Part shown: piece after piece, positions 1 to 11,698 of the stretch
Position numbering within the stretch: the stretch's first letter is position 1
Layout of the letters: each line of letters opens with the position of its first letter
Source of the DNA: Flectonema sp. DT1601
Lineage: Eukaryota > Euglenozoa > Diplonemea > Diplonemida > Diplonemidae
Reading direction: 5' to 3'
DNA length: 64,000 nt
NCBI GenBank assembly: GCA_964019425.1
Contig: OZ025806.1
Span: forward strand, 1 to 64,000
Translations under genes and position numbers: made by a program
The notes under the pieces: generated by a model
What the model saw: only the letters and a program-made list of their open reading frames with translations
The model's database searches: none
Told to the model about the DNA's origin: nothing

Positions 1-3000
1 GGTTTGCGGGTTTGCGGGTTTGCGGGTTTGCGGGTTTGCGGGTTTGCGGGTTTGCGGGTTTGCGGGTTTGCGGGTTTGCGGGTTTGCGGGTTTGCGGGTT
101 TGCGGGTTTGCGGGTTTGCGGGTTTGCGGGTTTGCGGGTTTGCGGGTTTGCGGGTTTGCGGGTTTAGCGGGTTTGCGGGTTTGCGGGTTTGCGGGTTTGC
201 GGGTTTGCGGGTTTGCGGGTTTGCGGGTTTGCGGGTTTGCGGGTTTGCGGGTTTGCGGGTTTGCGGGTTTGCGGGTTTGCGGGTTTGCGGGTTTGCGGGT
301 TTGCGGGTTTGCGGGTTTGCGGGTTTGCGGGTTTGCGGGTTTGCGGGTTTGCGGGTTTGCGGGTTTGCGGGTTTGCGGGTTTGCGGGTTTGCGGGTTTGC
401 GGGTTTGCGGGTTTGCGGGTTTGCGGGTTTGCGGGTTTGCGGGTTTGCGGGTTTGCGGGTTTGCGGGTTTGCGGGTTTGCGGGTTTGCGGGTTTGCGGGT
501 TTGCGGGTTTGCGGGTTTGCGGGTTTGCGGGTTTGCGGGTTTGCGGGTTTGCGGGTTTGCGGGTTTGCGGGTTTGCGGGTTTGCGGGTTTGCGGGTTTGC
601 GGGTTTGCGGGTTTGCGGGTTTGCGGGTTTGCGGGTTTGCGGGTTTGCGGGTTTGCGGGTTTGCGGGTTTGCGGGTTTGCGGGTTTGCGGGTTTGCGGGT
701 TTGCGGGTTTGCGGGTTTGCGGGTTTGCGGGTTTGCGGGTTTGCGGGTTTGCGGGTTTGCGGGTTTGCGGGTTTGCGGGTTTGCGGGTTTGCGGGTTTGC
801 GGGTTTGCGGGTTTGCGGGTTTGCGGGTTTGCGGGTTTGCGGGTTTGCGGGTTTGCGGGTTTGCGGGTTTGCGGGTTTGCGGGTTTGCGGGTTTGCGGGT
901 TTGCGGGTTTGCGGGTTTGCGGGTTTGCGGGTTTGCGGGTTTGCGGGTTTGCGGGTTTGCGGGTTTGCGGGTTTGCGGGTTTGCGGGTTTGCGGGTTTGC
1001 GGGTTTGCGGGTTTGCGGGTTTGCGGGTTTGCGGGTTTGCGGGTTTGCGGGTTTGCGGGTTTGCGGGTTTGCGGGTTTGCGGGTTTGCGGGTTTGCGGGT
1101 TTGCGGGTTTGCGGGTTTGCGGGTTTGCGGGTTTGCGGGTTTGCGGGTTTGCGGGTTTGCGGGTTTGCGGGTTTGCGGGTTTGCGGGTTTGCGGGTTTGC
1201 GGGTTTGCGGGTTTGCGGGTTTGCGGGTTTGCGGGTTTGCGGGTTTGCGGGTTTGCGGGTTTGCGGGTTTGCGGGTTTGCGGGTTTGCGGGTTTGCGGGT
1301 TTGCGGGTTTGCGGGTTTGCGGGTTTGCGGGTTTGCGGGTTTGCGGGTTTGCGGGTTTGCGGGTTTGCGGGTTTGCGGGTTTGCGGGTTTGCGGGTTTGC
1401 GGGTTTGCGGGTTTGCGGGTTTGCGGGTTTGCGGGTTTGCGGGTTTGCGGGTTTGCGGGTTTGCGGGTTTGCGGGTTTGCGGGTTTGCGGGTTTGCGGGT
1501 TTGCGGGTTTGCGGGTTTGCGGGTTTGCGGGTTTGCGGGTTTGCGGGTTTGCGGGTTTGCGGGTTTGCGGGTTTGCGGGTTTGCGGGTTTGCGGGTTTGC
1601 GGGTTTGCGGGTTTGCGGGTTTGCGGGTTTGCGGGTTTGCGGGTTTGCGGGTTTGCGGGTTTGCGGGTTTGCGGGTTTGCGGGTTTGCGGGTTTGCGGGT
1701 TTGCGGGTTTGCGGGTTTGCGGGTTTGCGGGTTTGCGGGTTTGCGGGTTTGCGGGTTTGCGGGTTTGCGGGTTTGCGGGTTTGCGGGTTTGCGGGTTTGC
1801 GGGTTTGCGGGTTTGCGGGTTTGCGGGTTTGCGGGTTTGCGGGTTTGCGGGTTTGCGGGTTTGCGGGTTTGCGGGTTTGCGGGTTTGCGGGTTTGCGGGT
1901 TTGCGGGTTTGCGGGTTTGCGGGTTTGCGGGTTTGCGGGTTTGCGGGTTTGCGGGTTTGCGGGTTTGCGGGTTTGCGGGTTTGCGGGTTTGCGGGTTTGC
2001 GGGTTTGCGGGTTTGCGGGTTTGCGGGTTTGCGGGTTTGCGGGTTTGCGGGTTTGCGGGTTTGCGGGTTTGCGGGTTTGCGGGTTTGCGGGTTTGCGGGT
2101 TTGCGGGTTTGCGGGTTTGCGGGTTTGCGGGTTTGCGGGTTTGCGGGTTTGCGGGTTTGCGGGTTTGCGGGTTTGCGGGTTTGCGGGTTTGCGGGTTTGC
2201 GGGTTTGCGGGTTTGCGGGTTTGCGGGTTTGCGGGTTTGCGGGTTTGCGGGTTTGCGGGTTTGCGGGTTTGCGGGTTTGCGGGTTTGCGGGTTTGCGGGT
2301 TTGCGGGTTTGCGGGTTTGCGGGTTTGCGGGTTTGCGGGTTTGCGGGTTTGCGGGTTTGCGGGTTTGCGGGTTTGCGGGTTTGCGGGTTTGCGGGTTTGC
2401 GGGTTTGCGGGTTTGCGGGTTTGCGGGTTTGCGGGTTTGCGGGTTTGCGGGTTTGCGGGTTTGCGGGTTTGCGGGTTTGCGGGTTTGCGGGTTTGCGGGT
2501 TTGCGGGTTTGCGGGTTTGCGGGTTTGCGGGTTTGCGGGTTTGCGGGTTTGCGGGTTTGCGGGTTTGCGGGTTTGCGGGTTTGCGGGTTTGCGGGTTTGC
2601 GGGTTTGCGGGTTTGCGGGTTTGCGGGTTTGCGGGTTTGCGGGTTTGCGGGTTTGCGGGTTTGCGGGTTTGCGGGTTTGCGGGTTTGCGGGTTTGCGGGT
2701 TTGCGGGTTTGCGGGTTTGCGGGTTTGCGGGTTTGCGGGTTTGCGGGTTTGCGGGTTTGCGGGTTTGCGGGTTTGCGGGTTTGCGGGTTTGCGGGTTTGC
2801 GGGTTTGCGGGTTTGCGGGTTTGCGGGTTTGCGGGTTTGCGGGTTTGCGGGTTTGCGGGTTTGCGGGTTTGCGGGTTTGCGGGTTTGCGGGTTTGCGGGT
2901 TTGCGGGTTTGCGGGTTTGCGGGTTTGCGGGTTTGCGGGTTTGCGGGTTTGCGGGTTTGCGGGTTTGCGGGTTTGCGGGTTTGCGGGTTTGCGGGTTTGC

Positions 3001-6000
3001 GGGTTTGCGGGTTTGCGGGTTTGCGGGTTTGCGGGTTTGCGGGTTTGCGGGTTTGCGGGTTTGCGGGTTTGCGGGTTTGCGGGTTTGCGGGTTTGCGGGT
3101 TTGCGGGTTTGCGGGTTTGCGGGTTTGCGGGTTTGCGGGTTTGCGGGTTTGCGGGTTTGCGGGTTTGCGGGTTTGCGGGTTTGCGGGTTTGCGGGTTTGC
3201 GGGTTTGCGGGTTTGCGGGTTTGCGGGTTTGCGGGTTTGCGGGTTTGCGGGTTTGCGGGTTTGCGGGTTTGCGGGTTTGCGGGTTTGCGGGTTTGCGGGT
3301 TTGCGGGTTTGCGGGTTTGCGGGTTTGCGGGTTTGCGGGTTTGCGGGTTTGCGGGTTTGCGGGTTTGCGGGTTTGCGGGTTTGCGGGTTTGCGGGTTTGC
3401 GGGTTTGCGGGTTTGCGGGTTTGCGGGTTTGCGGGTTTGCGGGTTTGCGGGTTTGCGGGTTTGCGGGTTTGCGGGTTTGCGGGTTTGCGGGTTTGCGGGT
3501 TTGCGGGTTTGCGGGTTTGCGGGTTTGCGGGTTTGCGGGTTTGCGGGTTTGCGGGTTTGCGGGTTTGCGGGTTTGCGGGTTTGCGGGTTTGCGGGTTTGC
3601 GGGTTTGCGGGTTTGCGGGTTTGCGGGTTTGCGGGTTTGCGGGTTTGCGGGTTTGCGGGTTTGCGGGTTTGCGGGTTTGCGGGTTTGCGGGTTTGCGGGT
3701 TTGCGGGTTTGCGGGTTTGCGGGTTTGCGGGTTTGCGGGTTTGCGGGTTTGCGGGTTTGCGGGTTTGCGGGTTTGCGGGTTTGCGGGTTTGCGGGTTTGC
3801 GGGTTTGCGGGTTTGCGGGTTTGCGGGTTTGCGGGTTTGCGGGTTTGCGGGTTTGCGGGTTTGCGGGTTTGCGGGTTTGCGGGTTTGCGGGTTTGCGGGT
3901 TTGCGGGTTTGCGGGTTTGCGGGTTTGCGGGTTTGCGGGTTTGCGGGTTTGCGGGTTTGCGGGTTTGCGGGTTTGCGGGTTTGCGGGTTTGCGGGTTTGC
4001 GGGTTTGCGGGTTTGCGGGTTTGCGGGTTTGCGGGTTTGCGGGTTTGCGGGTTTGCGGGTTTGCGGGTTTGCGGGTTTGCGGGTTTGCGGGTTTGCGGGT
4101 TTGCGGGTTTGCGGGTTTGCGGGTTTGCGGGTTTGCGGGTTTGCGGGTTTGCGGGTTTGCGGGTTTGCGGGTTTGCGGGTTTGCGGGTTTGCGGGTTTGC
4201 GGGTTTGCGGGTTTGCGGGTTTGCGGGTTTGCGGGTTTGCGGGTTTGCGGGTTTGCGGGTTTGCGGGTTTGCGGGTTTGCGGGTTTGCGGGTTTGCGGGT
4301 TTGCGGGTTTGCGGGTTTGCGGGTTTGCGGGTTTGCGGGTTTGCGGGTTTGCGGGTTTGCGGGTTTGCGGGTTTGCGGGTTTGCGGGTTTGCGGGTTTGC
4401 GGGTTTGCGGGTTTGCGGGTTTGCGGGTTTGCGGGTTTGCGGGTTTGCGGGTTTGCGGGTTTGCGGGTTTGCGGGTTTGCGGGTTTGCGGGTTTGCGGGT
4501 TTGCGGGTTTGCGGGTTTGCGGGTTTGCGGGTTTGCGGGTTTGCGGGTTTGCGGGTTTGCGGGTTTGCGGGTTTGCGGGTTTGCGGGTTTGCGGGTTTGC
4601 GGGTTTGCGGGTTTGCGGGTTTGCGGGTTTGCGGGTTTGCGGGTTTGCGGGTTTGCGGGTTTGCGGGTTTGCGGGTTTGCGGGTTTGCGGGTTTGCGGGT
4701 TTGCGGGTTTGCGGGTTTGCGGGTTTGCGGGTTTGCGGGTTTGCGGGTTTGCGGGTTTGCGGGTTTGCGGGTTTGCGGGTTTGCGGGTTTGCGGGTTTGC
4801 GGGTTTGCGGGTTTGCGGGTTTGCGGGTTTGCGGGTTTGCGGGTTTGCGGGTTTGCGGGTTTGCGGGTTTGCGGGTTTGCGGGTTTGCGGGTTTGCGGGT
4901 TTGCGGGTTTGCGGGTTTGCGGGTTTGCGGGTTTGCGGGTTTGCGGGTTTGCGGGTTTGCGGGTTTGCGGGTTTGCGGGTTTGCGGGTTTGCGGGTTTGC
5001 GGGTTTGCGGGTTTGCGGGTTTGCGGGTTTGCGGGTTTGCGGGTTTGCGGGTTTGCGGGTTTGCGGGTTTGCGGGTTTGCGGGTTTGCGGGTTTGCGGGT
5101 TTGCGGGTTTGCGGGTTTGCGGGTTTGCGGGTTTGCGGGTTTGCGGGTTTGCGGGTTTGCGGGTTTGCGGGTTTGCGGGTTTGCGGGTTTGCGGGTTTGC
5201 GGGTTTGCGGGTTTGCGGGTTTGCGGGTTTGCGGGTTTGCGGGTTTGCGGGTTTGCGGGTTTGCGGGTTTGCGGGTTTGCGGGTTTGCGGGTTTGCGGGT
5301 TTGCGGGTTTGCGGGTTTGCGGGTTTGCGGGTTTGCGGGTTTGCGGGTTTGCGGGTTTGCGGGTTTGCGGGTTTGCGGGTTTGCGGGTTTGCGGGTTTGC
5401 GGGTTTGCGGGTTTGCGGGTTTGCGGGTTTGCGGGTTTGCGGGTTTGCGGGTTTGCGGGTTTGCGGGTTTGCGGGTTTGCGGGTTTGCGGGTTTGCGGGT
5501 TTGCGGGTTTGCGGGTTTGCGGGTTTGCGGGTTTGCGGGTTTGCGGGTTTGCGGGTTTGCGGGTTTGCGGGTTTGCGGGTTTGCGGGTTTGCGGGTTTGC
5601 GGGTTTGCGGGTTTGCGGGTTTGCGGGTTTGCGGGTTTGCGGGTTTGCGGGTTTGCGGGTTTGCGGGTTTGCGGGTTTGCGGGTTTGCGGGTTTGCGGGT
5701 TTGCGGGTTTGCGGGTTTGCGGGTTTGCGGGTTTGCGGGTTTGCGGGTTTGCGGGTTTGCGGGTTTGCGGGTTTGCGGGTTTGCGGGTTTGCGGGTTTGC
5801 GGGTTTGCGGGTTTGCGGGTTTGCGGGTTTGCGGGTTTGCGGGTTTGCGGGTTTGCGGGTTTGCGGGTTTGCGGGTTTGCGGGTTTGCGGGTTTGCGGGT
5901 TTGCGGGTTTGCGGGTTTGCGGGTTTGCGGGTTTGCGGGTTTGCGGGTTTGCGGGTTTGCGGGTTTGCGGGTTTGCGGGTTTGCGGGTTTGCGGGTTTGC

Positions 6001-9000
6001 GGGTTTGCGGGTTTGCGGGTTTGCGGGTTTGCGGGTTTGCGGGTTTGCGGGTTTGCGGGTTTGCGGGTTTGCGGGTTTGCGGGTTTGCGGGTTTGCGGGT
6101 TTGCGGGTTTGCGGGTTTGCGGGTTTGCGGGTTTGCGGGTTTGCGGGTTTGCGGGTTTGCGGGTTTGCGGGTTTGCGGGTTTGCGGGTTTGCGGGTTTGC
6201 GGGTTTGCGGGTTTGCGGGTTTGCGGGTTTGCGGGTTTGCGGGTTTGCGGGTTTGCGGGTTTGCGGGTTTGCGGGTTTGCGGGTTTGCGGGTTTGCGGGT
6301 TTGCGGGTTTGCGGGTTTGCGGGTTTGCGGGTTTGCGGGTTTGCGGGTTTGCGGGTTTGCGGGTTTGCGGGTTTGCGGGTTTGCGGGTTTGCGGGTTTGC
6401 GGGTTTGCGGGTTTGCGGGTTTGCGGGTTTGCGGGTTTGCGGGTTTGCGGGTTTGCGGGTTTGCGGGTTTGCGGGTTTGCGGGTTTGCGGGTTTGCGGGT
6501 TTGCGGGTTTGCGGGTTTGCGGGTTTGCGGGTTTGCGGGTTTGCGGGTTTGCGGGTTTGCGGGTTTGCGGGTTTGCGGGTTTGCGGGTTTGCGGGTTTGC
6601 GGGTTTGCGGGTTTGCGGGTTTGCGGGTTTGCGGGTTTGCGGGTTTGCGGGTTTGCGGGTTTGCGGGTTTGCGGGTTTGCGGGTTTGCGGGTTTGCGGGT
6701 TTGCGGGTTTGCGGGTTTGCGGGTTTGCGGGTTTGCGGGTTTGCGGGTTTGCGGGTTTGCGGGTTTGCGGGTTTGCGGGTTTGCGGGTTTGCGGGTTTGC
6801 GGGTTTGCGGGTTTGCGGGTTTGCGGGTTTGCGGGTTTGCGGGTTTGCGGGTTTGCGGGTTTGCGGGTTTGCGGGTTTGCGGGTTTGCGGGTTTGCGGGT
6901 TTGCGGGTTTGCGGGTTTGCGGGTTTGCGGGTTTGCGGGTTTGCGGGTTTGCGGGTTTGCGGGTTTGCGGGTTTGCGGGTTTGCGGGTTTGCGGGTTTGC
7001 GGGTTTGCGGGTTTGCGGGTTTGCGGGTTTGCGGGTTTGCGGGTTTGCGGGTTTGCGGGTTTGCGGGTTTGCGGGTTTGCGGGTTTGCGGGTTTGCGGGT
7101 TTGCGGGTTTGCGGGTTTGCGGGTTTGCGGGTTTGCGGGTTTGCGGGTTTGCGGGTTTGCGGGTTTGCGGGTTTGCGGGTTTGCGGGTTTGCGGGTTTGC
7201 GGGTTTGCGGGTTTGCGGGTTTGCGGGTTTGCGGGTTTGCGGGTTTGCGGGTTTGCGGGTTTGCGGGTTTGCGGGTTTGCGGGTTTGCGGGTTTGCGGGT
7301 TTGCGGGTTTGCGGGTTTGCGGGTTTGCGGGTTTGCGGGTTTGCGGGTTTGCGGGTTTGCGGGTTTGCGGGTTTGCGGGTTTGCGGGTTTGCGGGTTTGC
7401 GGGTTTGCGGGTTTGCGGGTTTGCGGGTTTGCGGGTTTGCGGGTTTGCGGGTTTGCGGGTTTGCGGGTTTGCGGGTTTGCGGGTTTGCGGGTTTGCGGGT
7501 TTGCGGGTTTGCGGGTTTGCGGGTTTGCGGGTTTGCGGGTTTGCGGGTTTGCGGGTTTGCGGGTTTGCGGGTTTGCGGGTTTGCGGGTTTGCGGGTTTGC
7601 GGGTTTGCGGGTTTGCGGGTTTGCGGGTTTGCGGGTTTGCGGGTTTGCGGGTTTGCGGGTTTGCGGGTTTGCGGGTTTGCGGGTTTGCGGGTTTGCGGGT
7701 TTGCGGGTTTGCGGGTTTGCGGGTTTGCGGGTTTGCGGGTTTGCGGGTTTGCGGGTTTGCGGGTTTGCGGGTTTGCGGGTTTGCGGGTTTGCGGGTTTGC
7801 GGGTTTGCGGGTTTGCGGGTTTGCGGGTTTGCGGGTTTGCGGGTTTGCGGGTTTGCGGGTTTGCGGGTTTGCGGGTTTGCGGGTTTGCGGGTTTGCGGGT
7901 TTGCGGGTTTGCGGGTTTGCGGGTTTGCGGGTTTGCGGGTTTGCGGGTTTGCGGGTTTGCGGGTTTGCGGGTTTGCGGGTTTGCGGGTTTGCGGGTTTGC
8001 GGGTTTGCGGGTTTGCGGGTTTGCGGGTTTGCGGGTTTGCGGGTTTGCGGGTTTGCGGGTTTGCGGGTTTGCGGGTTTGCGGGTTTGCGGGTTTGCGGGT
8101 TTGCGGGTTTGCGGGTTTGCGGGTTTGCGGGTTTGCGGGTTTGCGGGTTTGCGGGTTTGCGGGTTTGCGGGTTTGCGGGTTTGCGGGTTTGCGGGTTTGC
8201 GGGTTTGCGGGTTTGCGGGTTTGCGGGTTTGCGGGTTTGCGGGTTTGCGGGTTTGCGGGTTTGCGGGTTTGCGGGTTTGCGGGTTTGCGGGTTTGCGGGT
8301 TTGCGGGTTTGCGGGTTTGCGGGTTTGCGGGTTTGCGGGTTTGCGGGTTTGCGGGTTTGCGGGTTTGCGGGTTTGCGGGTTTGCGGGTTTGCGGGTTTGC
8401 GGGTTTGCGGGTTTGCGGGTTTGCGGGTTTGCGGGTTTGCGGGTTTGCGGGTTTGCGGGTTTGCGGGTTTGCGGGTTTGCGGGTTTGCGGGTTTGCGGGT
8501 TTGCGGGTTTGCGGGTTTGCGGGTTTGCGGGTTTGCGGGTTTGCGGGTTTGCGGGTTTGCGGGTTTGCGGGTTTGCGGGTTTGCGGGTTTGCGGGTTTGC
8601 GGGTTTGCGGGTTTGCGGGTTTGCGGGTTTGCGGGTTTGCGGGTTTGCGGGTTTGCGGGTTTGCGGGTTTGCGGGTTTGCGGGTTTGCGGGTTTGCGGGT
8701 TTGCGGGTTTGCGGGTTTGCGGGTTTGCGGGTTTGCGGGTTTGCGGGTTTGCGGGTTTGCGGGTTTGCGGGTTTGCGGGTTTGCGGGTTTGCGGGTTTGC
8801 GGGTTTGCGGGTTTGCGGGTTTGCGGGTTTGCGGGTTTGCGGGTTTGCGGGTTTGCGGGTTTGCGGGTTTGCGGGTTTGCGGGTTTGCGGGTTTGCGGGT
8901 TTGCGGGTTTGCGGGTTTGCGGGTTTGCGGGTTTGCGGGTTTGCGGGTTTGCGGGTTTGCGGGTTTGCGGGTTTGCGGGTTTGCGGGTTTGCGGGTTTGC

Positions 9001-11263
9001 GGGTTTGCGGGTTTGCGGGTTTGCGGGTTTGCGGGTTTGCGGGTTTGCGGGTTTGCGGGTTTGCGGGTTTGCGGGTTTGCGGGTTTGCGGGTTTGCGGGT
9101 TTGCGGGTTTGCGGGTTTGCGGGTTTGCGGGTTTGCGGGTTTGCGGGTTTGCGGGTTTGCGGGTTTGCGGGTTTGCGGGTTTGCGGGTTTGCGGGTTTGC
9201 GGGTTTGCGGGTTTGCGGGTTTGCGGGTTTGCGGGTTTGCGGGTTTGCGGGTTTGCGGGTTTGCGGGTTTGCGGGTTTGCGGGTTTGCGGGTTTGCGGGT
9301 TTGCGGGTTTGCGGGTTTGCGGGTTTGCGGGTTTGCGGGTTTGCGGGTTTGCGGGTTTGCGGGTTTGCGGGTTTGCGGGTTTGCGGGTTTGCGGGTTTGC
9401 GGGTTTGCGGGTTTGCGGGTTTGCGGGTTTGCGGGTTTGCGGGTTTGCGGGTTTGCGGGTTTGCGGGTTTGCGGGTTTGCGGGTTTGCGGGTTTGCGGGT
9501 TTGCGGGTTTGCGGGTTTGCGGGTTTGCGGGTTTGCGGGTTTGCGGGTTTGCGGGTTTGCGGGTTTGCGGGTTTGCGGGTTTGCGGGTTTGCGGGTTTGC
9601 GGGTTTGCGGGTTTGCGGGTTTGCGGGTTTGCGGGTTTGCGGGTTTGCGGGTTTGCGGGTTTGCGGGTTTGCGGGTTTGCGGGTTTGCGGGTTTGCGGGT
9701 TTGCGGGTTTGCGGGTTTGCGGGTTTGCGGGTTTGCGGGTTTGCGGGTTTGCGGGTTTGCGGGTTTGCGGGTTTGCGGGTTTGCGGGTTTGCGGGTTTGC
9801 GGGTTTGCGGGTTTGCGGGTTTGCGGGTTTGCGGGTTTGCGGGTTTGCGGGTTTGCGGGTTTGCGGGTTTGCGGGTTTGCGGGTTTGCGGGTTTGCGGGT
9901 TTGCGGGTTTGCGGGTTTGCGGGTTTGCGGGTTTGCGGGTTTGCGGGTTTGCGGGTTTGCGGGTTTGCGGGTTTGCGGGTTTGCGGGTTTGCGGGTTTGC
10001 GGGTTTGCGGGTTTGCGGGTTTGCGGGTTTGCGGGTTTGCGGGTTTGCGGGTTTGCGGGTTTGCGGGTTTGCGGGTTTGCGGGTTTGCGGGTTTGCGGGT
10101 TTGCGGGTTTGCGGGTTTGCGGGTTTGCGGGTTTGCGGGTTTGCGGGTTTGCGGGTTTGCGGGTTTGCGGGTTTGCGGGTTTGCGGGTTTGCGGGTTTGC
10201 GGGTTTGCGGGTTTGCGGGTTTGCGGGTTTGCGGGTTTGCGGGTTTGCGGGTTTGCGGGTTTGCGGGTTTGCGGGTTTGCGGGTTTGCGGGTTTGCGGGT
10301 TTGCGGGTTTGCGGGTTTGCGGGTTTGCGGGTTTGCGGGTTTGCGGGTTTGCGGGTTTGCGGGTTTGCGGGTTTGCGGGTTTGCGGGTTTGCGGGTTTGC
10401 GGGTTTGCGGGTTTGCGGGTTTGCGGGTTTGCGGGTTTGCGGGTTTGCGGGTTTGCGGGTTTGCGGGTTTGCGGGTTTGCGGGTTTGCGGGTTTGCGGGT
10501 TTGCGGGTTTGCGGGTTTGCGGGTTTGCGGGTTTGCGGGTTTGCGGGTTTGCGGGTTTGCGGGTTTGCGGGTTTGCGGGTTTGCGGGTTTGCGGGTTTGC
10601 GGGTTTGCGGGTTTGCGGGTTTGCGGGTTTGCGGGTTTGCGGGTTTGCGGGTTTGCGGGTTTGCGGGTTTGCGGGTTTGCGGGTTTGCGGGTTTGCGGGT
10701 TTGCGGGTTTGCGGGTTTGCGGGTTTGCGGGTTTGCGGGTTTGCGGGTTTGCGGGTTTGCGGGTTTGCGGGTTTGCGGGTTTGCGGGTTTGCGGGTTTGC
10801 GGGTTTGCGGGTTTGCGGGTTTGCGGGTTTGCGGGTTTGCGGGTTTGCGGGTTTGCGGGTTTGCGGGTTTGCGGGTTTGCGGGTTTGCGGGTTTGCGGGT
10901 TTGCGGGTTTGCGGGTTTGCGGGTTTGCGGGTTTGCGGGTTTGCGGGTTTGCGGGTTTGCGGGTTTGCGGGTTTGCGGGTTTGCGGGTTTGCGGGTTTGC
11001 GGGTTTGCGGGTTTGCGGGTTTGCGGGTTTGCGGGTTTGCGGGTTTGCGGGTTTGCGGGTTTGCGGGTTTGCGGGTTTGCGGGTTTGCGGGTTTGCGGGT
11101 TTGCGGGTTTGCGGGTTTGCGGGTTTGCGGGTTTGCGGGTTTGCGGGTTTGCGGGTTTGCGGGTTTGCGGGTTTGCGGGTTTGCGGGTTTGCGGGTTTGC
11201 GGGTTTGCGGGTTTGCGGGTTTGCGGGTTTGCGGGTTTGCGGGTTTGCGGGTTTGCGGGTTTT
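1..11263. repeat. Octamer satellite (TTTGCGGG)n, about 1400 units
   Basis: The octamer TTTGCGGG runs head to tail from the first base to about 11263. The only departure I see is one extra A near 166 (TTTAGCGGG). Because 8 is not a multiple of 3 and the unit has no stop on either strand, all six frames stay open. The plus frames all read the same 8-residue peptide cycle (RVCGFAGL), so the very long ORFs here are artefacts. Each unit has one CpG and a GGG run with 5-nt spacers, which fits the G-quadruplex consensus on the plus strand. The array ends against a dispersed repeat that also occurs at 15866. Its left end is beyond the window. Confidence 0.97.
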
Positions 11264-11407
11264 CCACCACGAAAAAAAATTCGCAGAAAAGATTTAGTAG
11301 CAGAGTGGGGCTGGGGCTCGGTCTTAGCTTTAACGTTAACATAGGAGCGGCGAAAATTACGTCTTTCGGGGTGAAAAGCCAAAAAAAAAAATACATTAAT
11401 AATATAT

Positions 11408-11600
11408 GAGGATGTGCAGAAACCCCCCCCCCCCCAATTTTTACCAGGCTATCCTGTGGGCACCTAACCCCTAATCCGAGCCCACCACCCCACGAAAATA
11501 CTATCCAAAAAACTCAAATCCGGTACTGGGGCACCCTTTTACTGCCCACCAGTTTAAAAACTTCACTTTTTTGACTGTTTCTAGTAACAATTGCCTTGTA
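11408..11600 (+). repeat. Left terminal inverted repeat of transposon
   Basis: It is the reverse complement of 13551-13741 with few differences. It includes a C-run near 11425 that corresponds to a G-run near 13720. Similarity fades just after the shared TAGTAAC motif. Confidence 0.88.
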
Positions 11601-11698
11601 AGCTGTGTAACACTGTGGTAGAAAGTATGTTCATAAATTGTTTTTCCTGAAGGCGCTCAGAAATTGTATAAAAGAATAGATACAACTTGTACTTATTA

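Noticed and set aside
1-11263. Telomere at the left edge
   Set aside because: A chromosome end at the left should show the C-rich strand on plus. Here plus is G-rich, and the unit is not a telomere repeat I know.
4-11409. Three plus-strand ORFs of about 3700-3800 aa with an RVCGFAGL repeat
   Set aside because: They are the three frames of a stop-free octamer satellite. Identical peptide in every frame and no start context mark them as artefacts.
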